Assembly: GCA_002083565.1 (NCBI GenBank)
Contig: MSXM01000028.1
Location: 22,774 to 35,368, forward strand
DNA from: Nitrospira sp. ST-bin4
GTDB lineage: Bacteria > Nitrospirota > Nitrospiria > Nitrospirales > Nitrospiraceae
Direction of reading: 5' to 3'
DNA: 12,595 nucleotides
Shown here: positions 7,261 through 12,595 of the stretch, piece after piece
How positions within the stretch are numbered: position 1 is the first letter of the stretch
Layout: each line of letters begins with the position of its first letter
Translations under genes and position numbers: made by a program
The notes under the pieces: model-generated
What the model was told of the DNA's origin: nothing
Database searches by the model: none
The model's input: the letters and a program-made list of their open reading frames with translations, nothing else

Positions 7261-7317
7261 ACCGGACGAACGAGATCAACCAAACAAACCAAACAAACCA
7301 GACAGACAAAAAGGACC
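7261..7317 (+). repeat. 9-bp tandem array upstream of the hydrogenase protease gene
   Basis: Units start at 7261, 7270, 7279, 7288, 7297 and 7306, ending in ACC at 7315 directly before ATG 7318. Consensus is ACCAAACAA, with two adjacent perfect copies at 7279-7296. The first 18 bases match, by eye at 14 of 18, the minus strand of 4862-4879, so this array and the one between hydG and hydD are the same repeat family in opposite orientation. Confidence 0.75.
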
Positions 7318-7791
7318 ATGGCTGTAATGCGTATCATCGGGATCGGCAATCTGTTCAGGGGGGACGATGCGGTGGGGCTCCTGGCGGCCCGCCGCCTGCG
7401 CGAGCGGTTGGACTCCTCGGTCGAGGTATTGGAAGCAGAAGGAGACGGCCTCGTGTTACTGGATCTGATGGAAGGCGCCGATCAAGTCATGCTGATCGAC
7501 GCGGTGAAGAGCGGCGGACATACCGGAACGACATTCCGACTCGATTTGTCGAAGGAAAGCCGCTGGGGGAAACTCGTCCCCTGTTCGACCCATGCCATAG
7601 GAATTGCGGAGGCGATCGATCTCGCACGGACATTGGGGCGATTGCCGAAGCGGGTCATGCTGTACGGCATTGAGATCGACTCCCTCGAATCCGGCGCGGC
7701 CCTTTCAGAACCGGTGCGTGGCGGTTTGGATAGCATCGTTGAGCAGGTGCTGAAGGAAATCGAGGGGATTTCGTGCACGAAGTGCATCTGA
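7318..7791 (+). CDS. Hydrogenase maturation endopeptidase (HyaD/HycI/FrxA family)
   Basis: This nickel-dependent checkpoint protease removes the C-terminal tail of the hydrogenase large subunit after NiFe centre assembly. It is 157 residues, normal for the family. The N-terminus has 'MRIIGIGNLFRGDDAVG', the signature G-[IV]-G-N...GDD/E-G/A-VG, with the Ni-site acid at D16 or D17. 'VMLIDAV' supplies D61 and 'PCSTHAIG' supplies H92, matching the acid-Asp-His metal triad known from HybD. The target should be HydA's nine residues after His431. The start is ATG 7318 or ATG 7327. AAGGA at 7311-7315 is close for the first and slightly far for the second. A frame from 7231 would translate the repeat array and is rejected. 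The 3' end overlaps hypA by 19 bases. Confidence 0.9.
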   Translation: MAVMRIIGIGNLFRGDDAVGLLAARRLRERLDSSVEVLEAEGDGLVLLDLMEGADQVMLIDAVKSGGHTGTTFRLDLSKESRWGKLVPCSTHAIGIAEAIDLARTLGRLPKRVMLYGIEIDSLESGAALSEPVRGGLDSIVEQVLKEIEGISCTKCI

Positions 7792-8126
7792 TGGGTCAGG
7801 TCGTTAAGGCGGTGAACCAGGCGCTTCGGGAGGCCAATGGGGCGAAGCCGTCGGTGGTGCGGCTCAAAGTCAGCGCCCTCTCGCATCTCTTGGATCATGA
7901 TACGTCTCAGCTTCAGACGGCGTTTGATGTGGCCAGCCATGGTACAGCGGCGGAGGGAGCTGCCTTGGATATTGTGACGGTACCGGTCGAGGCGACCTGC
8001 CGATGCTGCGGCGTGAAGTCGCAGGTGCGCCGGATGGATGCCGCGTGCGAAGCCTGCGGATCGCACGATCTTGATGTTGTGTCGGGACCGGAAGTAGTGG
8101 TGCATGACGTGACGGTGACGGAATGA
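7773..8126 (+). CDS. hypA: Hydrogenase nickel incorporation protein HypA
   Basis: This nickel metallochaperone works with HypB to load Ni into the large subunit. It has 117 residues. The GTG start gives 'MHEVHLMGQVV', placing the nickel ligand His2 exactly as in all HypA proteins, so the start is well fixed even though it lies 19 bases inside the protease gene. The zinc site is formed by C76 and C79 ('TCRCCG') and C92 and C95 ('CEACG'), the usual two CxxC pairs. The stop TGA overlaps the hypF ATG (ATGA), so the junctions on both sides point to translational coupling. HypB is not encoded in this window. Confidence 0.96.
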   Translation: MHEVHLMGQVVKAVNQALREANGAKPSVVRLKVSALSHLLDHDTSQLQTAFDVASHGTAAEGAALDIVTVPVEATCRCCGVKSQVRRMDAACEACGSHDLDVVSGPEVVVHDVTVTE

Positions 8127-10471
8127 TCGCCGGTCAGGCGACACGCGCGCAGCTGAAGATCGAGGGGGTCGTGCAGGGCGTCGGGTTCCGGCCCTTCGTG
8201 TTTCGAGTGGCGCGGGAGTTGGGCCTTGCCGGATGGATCATGAACGGGACGGATGGGGTACTGGTCGAGGCGGAAGGAACGGCCGACGCGGTCGACCGGC
8301 TGCTCGACCGGCTTCGAACCGGTTGCCCGCCCGGCGCGAATATCGAACGGATGACCCTGCGTGCAATCCCGGCCATCGGTGATACTGTCTTTACGATTCA
8401 GCCGAGTCAGGAGGCGGGCACGAAGCACCTTGCAATGTCTCCTGATCTGGCGACCTGCGCCGACTGCCTGGCCGAATTGTTCGACCCGGCCGACCGCCGG
8501 TTTCACTATCCCTGGCTCTCCTGCGCGCAATGCGGGCCACGCATGAGCATGGTGACATCGGTTCCCTACGATCGGGCGAACACCACGATGTCGCGCTTTG
8601 TTCTCTGCGAGGACTGCCGGATCGAATACGACGCGCCGGACAATCGGCGATTTCATGCCGAATCCATCGCCTGTCCGGCATGCGGCCCCGCCGTCGCGCT
8701 ATGGGGGGCCAATGGGCAGGTCGTAGCGGAAGGGAAGGAGGCGATGGAGCAAACCTGCCGGATCATCCGGGACGGCGGTATCGTGGCGGTGAAGGGGATC
8801 GGCGGATTTCATCTCTGGGTCGATGCCACCTCTGAAAAAGCGGTTCAGTTGCTGCGGGCGCGTAAGCGGCGCGCGCACAAACCCTTTGCCGTGATGTTTC
8901 CAACTCTGGAGACGATCAGGACTTCTTGCGACCTGTCGCCGGGCGAAGCAGAGTGGTTGACCTCGCCGGCTGCGCCGATCGTGATTCTTCAGCGGCACGA
9001 GCAGGCGTCCCTGGCTGAGGGAATTGCACCGGGGAATCGGACGGTGGGGGCCATGTTGCCCTCTGCGCCGGTGCATCATCTGTTGATGCGCGAACTGGGC
9101 AGGCCGGTTGTGGCCACAAGCGGCAATCTGTCAGACGAACCGATCGTGACGGATGAACAGGAAGCTGTGAGTCGACTCGCCGGTATTGCCGATGCGTTTC
9201 TGATTCACGATCGCCCTGTCGCGCGTCCGATGGACGATTCGGTCGTTCGCATGGCCGAATCCGGTCCGCTCATTCTTCGACGGGCGAGGGGGCTGGTTCC
9301 TCGCGCGATTCGTCTTCCTGAATCGTTGGCGGGCCATGTCGAAGGTCCGGTGCTGGCGGTCGGCGGGCATCTTAAGAACACGGTGGCGCTGCTGGATGCC
9401 GATCATGTTCGATTGAGTCAGCATCTGGGGGACCTGTCCACGCTCGAAACGGAACGGGCCGCCAGGCAGGCAATTGACGATCTCCAATGGTTGGTCAACG
9501 TGCAGCCCCGCGCCGTCGCCTCCGACCTGCATCCGGACTACCGGTCGACGCGCCTGGCTGAGGAACTGGCAGGGCGATGGAACGTTCCGCTGATTCGCGT
9601 ACAACACCACCATGCGCATGTGGCCGCTTGTATGGTGGAACACGGAATAACGGGCGAGGTGCTCGGAATTGCCTGGGATGGAGCCGGGTATGGAATGGAT
9701 GGCTCCCTGTGGGGCGGCGAGTTTCTGGTGGCGACCTATGGGGATTATCGGCGCGTGGCTCACCTGCATCCGTTCCCCCTGCCGGGAGGGGAGCAGGCGG
9801 CGCGTGAACCCCGGCGCGCTGCCTTGGCGGTCCGATGGGAAACATTCGGGGCTCAGCCGGGTGGCGTAGGCGTTGAGCAGGAATATGGCTGGAAAGAACA
9901 GGAACAACTTCTGGTTGCGATGCTGACCAGGCGGACTCATTCGCCGACCACCACCAGTATGGGACGGCTGTTCGATGCCGTGGCCTCGATGCTCGGCCTC
10001 TGTCAGGTGGCCACGTTCGAGGGGCAGGCAGCGATGGCGCTGGAACAGGAGGCTGTGCAGGCATCGGCGTCGGTCCAGAGACAGGACGAAGCCTATCCGA
10101 TTGTCTTCAATTCAGAAGGGAGCGGCCCGCAAAGGTGGATTGCCGATTGGAGGCCGATGATCGAGCGGATTGCCGATGATCTCAGCCGTGGGACCGAACG
10201 GTCGCTCATCGCCTATCGGTTTCATCGCGCGTTAGCCGAATTGATCGGCCAGATGGCCGAGAGGGTTGGTCTGCCGCAAGTTGTGCTGACCGGGGGCTGT
10301 TTTCAGAATGCCCTGTTGGTCGATCTGGCCAGGGCGCGGCTGGAGTCGTCCGGATTTGTCGCACTGACACATCGGCAGGTTCCTGCAAACGACGGAGGGT
10401 TGGCGCTGGGGCAGGCGGTCATTGCAGCGACTCAATTGGGACAGAGAGGGTCGGTCTCTTCACAGGGCTGA
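8123..10471 (+). CDS. hypF: Carbamoyltransferase HypF
   Basis: HypF uses carbamoyl phosphate and ATP to make the thiocarbamate on HypE that becomes the CN ligands of the active-site iron. It has 782 residues, full length. Domains in order: an acylphosphatase domain (about 8-95) with 'GVVQGVGFRPF' (Arg23) and Asn41; two zinc-finger-like motifs with C112, C115, C134, C137 and C162, C165, C184, C187; a YrdC-type domain (about 200-385, 'GIVAVKGIGGFHL', 'VVATSGNLSDEPI'); and a Kae1-like domain with 'VQHHHAHVAACMVEHG', 'GIAWDGAGYGMDGSLWGGEF' and 'VVLTGGCFQNALL'. All expected catalytic and metal motifs are present. ATG overlaps the hypA stop, and hypC follows after 22 bases. HypE and HypD are absent from the window. 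Confidence 0.97.
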   Translation: MIAGQATRAQLKIEGVVQGVGFRPFVFRVARELGLAGWIMNGTDGVLVEAEGTADAVDRLLDRLRTGCPPGANIERMTLRAIPAIGDTVFTIQPSQEAGTKHLAMSPDLATCADCLAELFDPADRRFHYPWLSCAQCGPRMSMVTSVPYDRANTTMSRFVLCEDCRIEYDAPDNRRFHAESIACPACGPAVALWGANGQVVAEGKEAMEQTCRIIRDGGIVAVKGIGGFHLWVDATSEKAVQLLRARKRRAHKPFAVMFPTLETIRTSCDLSPGEAEWLTSPAAPIVILQRHEQASLAEGIAPGNRTVGAMLPSAPVHHLLMRELGRPVVATSGNLSDEPIVTDEQEAVSRLAGIADAFLIHDRPVARPMDDSVVRMAESGPLILRRARGLVPRAIRLPESLAGHVEGPVLAVGGHLKNTVALLDADHVRLSQHLGDLSTLETERAARQAIDDLQWLVNVQPRAVASDLHPDYRSTRLAEELAGRWNVPLIRVQHHHAHVAACMVEHGITGEVLGIAWDGAGYGMDGSLWGGEFLVATYGDYRRVAHLHPFPLPGGEQAAREPRRAALAVRWETFGAQPGGVGVEQEYGWKEQEQLLVAMLTRRTHSPTTTSMGRLFDAVASMLGLCQVATFEGQAAMALEQEAVQASASVQRQDEAYPIVFNSEGSGPQRWIADWRPMIERIADDLSRGTERSLIAYRFHRALAELIGQMAERVGLPQVVLTGGCFQNALLVDLARARLESSGFVALTHRQVPANDGGLALGQAVIAATQLGQRGSVSSQG

Positions 10472-10493
10472 CGAATAACGAAGGCAGGAAACT

Positions 10494-10742
10494 ATGTGTT
10501 TAGCAGTGCCGGGGCAAGTCATGACCATTGAGGATGATCCGATGCGGACGGCGATCGTGTCGTTTTCCGGAGTGACGAAGTCCGTCTCGTTGGCGATGGT
10601 GCCGGAGGCGCAGGTAGGTGACTATGTCATCGTGCATGTCGGTTTTGCGATCAGTCGGTTGGATGAAGAGGCGGCACGGCGAACGTTGGAGACCTACGCC
10701 AAGATGGCGGCCTCAAGGTCATCAGATGCGGCCGAGGGGTAA
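10494..10742 (+). CDS. hypC: Hydrogenase maturation chaperone HypC
   Basis: This small chaperone, with HypD, carries the Fe(CN)2CO moiety and delivers it to the large subunit. It has 82 residues. The N-terminus 'MCLAVPGQV' shows the invariant Cys2 and the M-C-[LIV]-[AG]-x-P signature. 'GDYVIVHVGFAISRLDEEAA' (about 42-61) carries the conserved His and the closing helix. The tail (Ser/Ala-rich) is variable in the family. AGGA at 10486-10489 gives a plausible ribosome site, and spacing to hypF is 22 bases. HypD normally follows hypC, but here the next gene, 189 bases on, is a brnT toxin, so this is the last hydrogenase gene seen. Confidence 0.95.
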   Translation: MCLAVPGQVMTIEDDPMRTAIVSFSGVTKSVSLAMVPEAQVGDYVIVHVGFAISRLDEEAARRTLETYAKMAASRSSDAAEG

Positions 10743-10931
10743 CTGCTGTCGGCTGAACATGTGTACGGGATGGAGAAATTGATAAAACAATGCGACTTGC
10801 TTAGTCTTCATCCCAAAACACTATGCTAATAAGCCGCAGGAAACGAGGGTGTGGGTCTGCTCCGGACCATGATAGGCTAGAGGTGGGTTGCATGACTCGA
10901 TAGCAAGACACCGTGGTTCAAAGGAGCCATA
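10743..10931. other. Intergenic region between hypC and brnT
   Basis: These 189 bases look more AT-rich than the hydrogenase genes. They contain GGGATG (10768-10773) and CATCCC (10809-10814) as a widely spaced inverted pair. A weak promoter-like pair is present (TTGCTT 10797-10802, TATGCT 10822-10827, 19-base spacer). No convincing terminator or attachment site was found. It probably holds the brnT promoter and marks the left edge of an accessory insertion. Confidence 0.35.
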
Positions 10932-11216
10932 ATGAAACTTGGTTTTGAGTGGGACGATGAGAAAGCCAAAGCGAATTTCAAAAAACGCAGAGTCGGTTTC
11001 GATGAAGCCGCCACCGTGTTTACCGATGCCTTTTCAGTCACCATCACCGACCCCGGGCACTCAGCAGAGGAACAGCGTTACGTTGACATTGGGAATTCCG
11101 ACAAGGGACGTGTGCTGGTAGTGGTCTATACTGAACGTGGCTCGAATATACGCATTATCAGTTGCCGAAGGGCAACTCTATCGGAGCAGACACTTTATGA
11201 AGAAGGCAATGAGTAA
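10932..11216 (+). CDS. brnT: BrnT-family type II toxin
   Basis: BrnT is a RelE-fold ribonuclease toxin that inhibits translation until bound by its antitoxin. It has 94 residues, normal for the family. It matches the family from 'FEWDDEKAKANFKKRRVGFD' (about 4-23) through 'EAATVFTDAF', 'EEQRYVDIGNSDKGRVLVVV' and the C-terminal 'IRIISCRRATLSEQTLYEE'. The common 'KHGV' segment is 'KRRV' here, replacing the usual His. AAAGGAG (10920-10926) lies 5 bases before ATG 10932, an excellent ribosome site. The 3' end overlaps the next gene, the usual toxin-antitoxin coupling, with the toxin first as in brnTA. The partner, however, is not the usual DUF4415/CopG-like BrnA. Confidence 0.9.
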   Translation: MKLGFEWDDEKAKANFKKRRVGFDEAATVFTDAFSVTITDPGHSAEEQRYVDIGNSDKGRVLVVVYTERGSNIRIISCRRATLSEQTLYEEGNE

Positions 11217-11493
11217 AATAGCACAGGCGGAGGATACCGATATGCGTAGCGAATACGATTTTAGGGGTGGGGTGCGTGGCAAGCATTCCAAAGCCATGCG
11301 AGCTGGTTATACCATCACGATCCACAACGCGGATGGTACATGTACCGTCAAGGAGGTTGTGCCGAAAAAGGGTACCGTTGTTCTTGAGCCGGATATTCAG
11401 CCGTATTTCCCAGACTCGGACTCTGTGAATAGGACGTTACGTTGTCTTATTCCACTGTTACCCCAAAAGCGTAGAGCGAAGGCGAAAGCCTAA
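11209..11493 (+). CDS. Antitoxin-like protein ('EYDFRGGVRGKH' family), putative partner of BrnT
   Basis: This small protein is usually annotated as hypothetical and is often found beside toxin genes. It has 94 residues from ATG 11209. It contains 'EYDFRGGVRGKHSKAMRAGY' near residues 15-34, a middle section with 'IHNADGT', 'VVLEPDIQPYFPDSDSVNRT' and 'LRCLIPLL', then a basic tail (QKRRAKAKA). The 'LEPD....FPDSDSVN.TLR.L' block is characteristic of this family. Alternative starts are ATG 11197 (GGAG 10 bases upstream) and ATG 11242, which has the best Shine-Dalgarno (GGAGG, 8-base spacing) and would start just before 'EYDF'. The gene overlaps brnT in the 11197 and 11209 forms. Its function as antitoxin is inferred from size, family context and overlap. 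No DNA-binding fold is evident to me. Confidence 0.8.
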   Translation: MSKIAQAEDTDMRSEYDFRGGVRGKHSKAMRAGYTITIHNADGTCTVKEVVPKKGTVVLEPDIQPYFPDSDSVNRTLRCLIPLLPQKRRAKAKA

Positions 11494-11511
11494 CGAGAGG
11501 GGAGGACCACC

Positions 11512-11769
11512 ACGAGAATTGCGGAACTCCAGGCACAACCAAACTGGGTGCTCTCTATTGTGGCAGACGACGGCCGGGTTGGCCGGTTTGATGTGAGCCC
11601 CTATCTTCAGTATGAGGCGTTCGAGGCGCTTCGAGACCAGACCGAATTCGTGAAGGTGGTCAATGGCTCGTACTTTGTCGAATGGGATTGCGGGGCCGAT
11701 TTATCAGCGGACACGATCGAGGCACGGTGGCAGGTTGTCGGAAAAGTAGCTCGGCAAACAACGGCCTAA
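11512..11769 (+). CDS. DUF2442 protein, apparent ACG start codon
   Basis: This is an 85-residue DUF2442 protein; family members are frequent in toxin-antitoxin neighbourhoods and mobile gene cassettes, but the biochemical role is unsettled. Features: 'VLSIVADDGRVGRFDVSPYL', 'FEALRDQTEFVKV', and 'YFVEWDCGADLSADTI', the family's closing motif. The homology-like N-terminus 'RIAELQAQPNWVLSIV' begins right after ACG at 11512. A perfect GGAGG (11501-11505) sits 6 bases before that ACG. The frame upstream is closed by the TAA at 11491 with no ATG, GTG or TTG in between. The only conventional alternative, GTG 11548, has no ribosome site and would cut a conserved-looking strand. So either ACG is used poorly, or the start was mutated, or there is a base error. 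The TAA stop falls within the attC-like site. Confidence 0.72.
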   Translation, partial: TRIAELQAQPNWVLSIVADDGRVGRFDVSPYLQYEAFEALRDQTEFVKVVNGSYFVEWDCGADLSADTIEARWQVVGKVARQTTA

Positions 11770-11851
11770 CAAATCGCTCCAGCAGACTCCGCTCACGCTT
11801 CGCGCGCTGAGCTCTACCGTTGTGCTCGCAACATTCGATGGCGTGTTAGAC
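11764..11851 (+). other. attC-like integron recombination site
   Basis: It begins with GCCTAAC (fits R'' consensus RYYYAAC), where TAA is the DUF2442 stop codon, the typical cassette arrangement. It ends with GTTAGAC at 11845-11851 (fits R' GTTRRRY), and the two ends are complementary at 6 of 7 positions. Inside, GCTCCAGC (11773-11780) and GCTGAGC pair with one extra unpaired C, as in attC L boxes, around a GCTCA/TGAGC hairpin. A shorter alternative end is GTTGTGC at 11819-11825, with one deviation from consensus. The 88-base length is within the attC range. No integrase is in the window. Confidence 0.45.
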
Positions 11852-11935
11852 GGACAGAAATCGGCAGATCCGGCACTTACGCGGCCGGCCTAAATGTTGG
11901 ATAGCCGCCATACTTTACGTGGTGCCGGGACTGAA

Positions 11936-12316
11936 ATGTCGAAAACGACGACAACCTACTGGAACCCCTTGGCTCCCGACCAACGAACCCGCTGGACTCC
12001 GATCAAAGGTCTGGAGGGGATGGCCGAGGAGATCATCCTGAGTATCGATCCGGTGACGGGCGAATACACCAGGCTGACCCGCTTCCTGCCGGGTGCTGAT
12101 ACGTCGGCGTTCGGGGGAAAGACCCACGCATATCCCGAGGAGATATTTATTGTCAGTGGACGGCTGTACGACCAAGCGTTCGATTGCTGGCTTGAAGCGG
12201 GAGATTACGCAAGCCGCCCTCCCGGGGAACGTCATGGTCCGTTTAAGACCGATGTCGGGTGTGTTGTGCTCGAGGTGTCATTTCCGAACAGGGTAGCGGG
12301 CGGAAAGAGCACGTAG
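11936..12316 (+). CDS. Cupin domain protein (ChrR-like anti-sigma cupin type)
   Basis: This is a 126-residue single-domain cupin of the ChrR C-terminal-like group, which are metal-binding beta-barrels acting as sensors or dioxygenase-like enzymes; no substrate can be assigned. The cupin core is 'LPGADTSAFGGKTHAYPEEI' through 'FIVSGRLYD' (about 50-80), with likely metal ligands in 'THAYPEE' (His and Glu), and the second motif 'LEAGDYASRPPGERHGPFKT' with its His. The N-terminal 'WTPIKGLEGMAEEIILSID' is also typical. The start is ATG 11936, which lies just before the recognisable protein, though only a weak ribosome site (GGGAC) is seen. An upstream ATG at 11894 would add 14 residues of poor quality. 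The gene lies 85 bases past the attC-like site, alone on its own apparent unit. Confidence 0.82.
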   Translation: MSKTTTTYWNPLAPDQRTRWTPIKGLEGMAEEIILSIDPVTGEYTRLTRFLPGADTSAFGGKTHAYPEEIFIVSGRLYDQAFDCWLEAGDYASRPPGERHGPFKTDVGCVVLEVSFPNRVAGGKST

Positions 12317-12408
12317 CAGCAAGGGATGTGGGGGCGTGGCCCAAACGGACTAATTGTCCTGCTGAAATTGTTTTCTGACCCCTATTGGCATAAACGAGGA
12401 GGAAAGTT

Positions 12409-12595
12409 ATGGATGATAGCGACGGGATGTTGTTTGTAGCTCATTGGACGCACACGCCTGAGAATTGCCCGGGAAGAAGTAATGAGGGAGCCACGATGCT
12501 CAATGAGTTCTGGGCCAAGCGGGACCTTGCCGCCAAGAAAGGGGTGAAGATCTTGAGTGCCTATGTGGCGGTGACGGAACATACGTACTACATCA
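12409..12595 (+). CDS. DUF3303-like small protein, 3' end outside window
   Basis: The ATG at 12409 is preceded by GAGGAGGAAAG (12396-12406), a strong ribosome site, and the frame stays open for 62 codons to the window edge. The visible part, with 'MLFVAHWTHTPENCPGRSNE' and later 'KKGVKILSAYVAVTEHTYYI', has the strand-helix-strand pattern of DUF3303/dimeric ferredoxin-like alpha-beta barrels: first strand 'LFVAHW', second strand 'VKILSAYVAVTEH'. Function unknown. An internal ATG (12427) lacks a ribosome site. Confidence 0.72.
   Translation, partial: MDDSDGMLFVAHWTHTPENCPGRSNEGATMLNEFWAKRDLAAKKGVKILSAYVAVTEHTYYI

Noticed and set aside
7231..7317. An N-terminal extension of the protease starting at GTG 7231
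   Set aside because: It would translate the 9-bp repeat array into a T/K/Q-rich leader absent from the family; the conserved start is at 'MRIIGIGN'.
12345..12378. GGAC-TAATT-GTCC hairpin followed by a T-rich stretch after the cupin gene
   Set aside because: The stem is only four base pairs and the T tract is interrupted and offset.

Overview
The window is a GC-rich bacterial segment with densely packed genes. Its core is a cytoplasmic group 3b [NiFe] hydrogenase ('sulfhydrogenase' type) operon with part of its maturation machinery, all on the + strand from about 2.8 to 10.7 kb. The gene content, coding style and purine-rich intergenic repeats remind me of Nitrospirota (Nitrospira, where group 3b enzymes occur, including in comammox lineages). 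This is an inference from general resemblance, not from a marker gene.

Layout. 3-527: 3' part of an NTF2-like gene (+). 607-2112: NAD(P)-dependent aldehyde dehydrogenase (-), convergent with the first gene. 2287-2571: a short one-helix membrane protein (+), divergent from the dehydrogenase. 2846-7212: hydB, hydG, hydD, hydA, the four hydrogenase subunits (two-cluster Fe-S protein, flavin/NAD(P) reductase, small subunit, large subunit). 7318-10742: a hydrogenase maturation endopeptidase, hypA, hypF and hypC. 10932-11769: an accessory patch of brnT toxin, an antitoxin-like gene that is not brnA, and a DUF2442 gene, followed by an attC-like site at 11764-11851. 11936-12316: a ChrR-type cupin. 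12409-end: start of a DUF3303-like gene cut by the window edge.

How the genes work together. HydB and HydG form the electron-transfer module that links NAD(P)(H) to the HydD-HydA catalytic pair. HydA carries the four Ni-Fe cysteines and a 9-residue tail after the final His. The protease encoded just downstream should trim that tail after nickel insertion. HypA (nickel delivery), HypF and HypC (Fe-CN/CO assembly) are co-transcribed with overlapping or near-touching genes. HypB, HypD and HypE are not in this window and must be elsewhere if the enzyme matures.

Main oddities. The three loose spacers within the hydrogenase operon are filled with short-period tandem repeats: a phase-perfect inverted 9-bp array (4859-4927), a 7-bp array (5791-5882), and a second 9-bp array related to the first (7261-7317). 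The remaining junctions overlap or are tight. Near the right end, the DUF2442 gene has a perfect Shine-Dalgarno followed by ACG where ATG is expected. Its stop codon lies inside an integron-like attC sequence.
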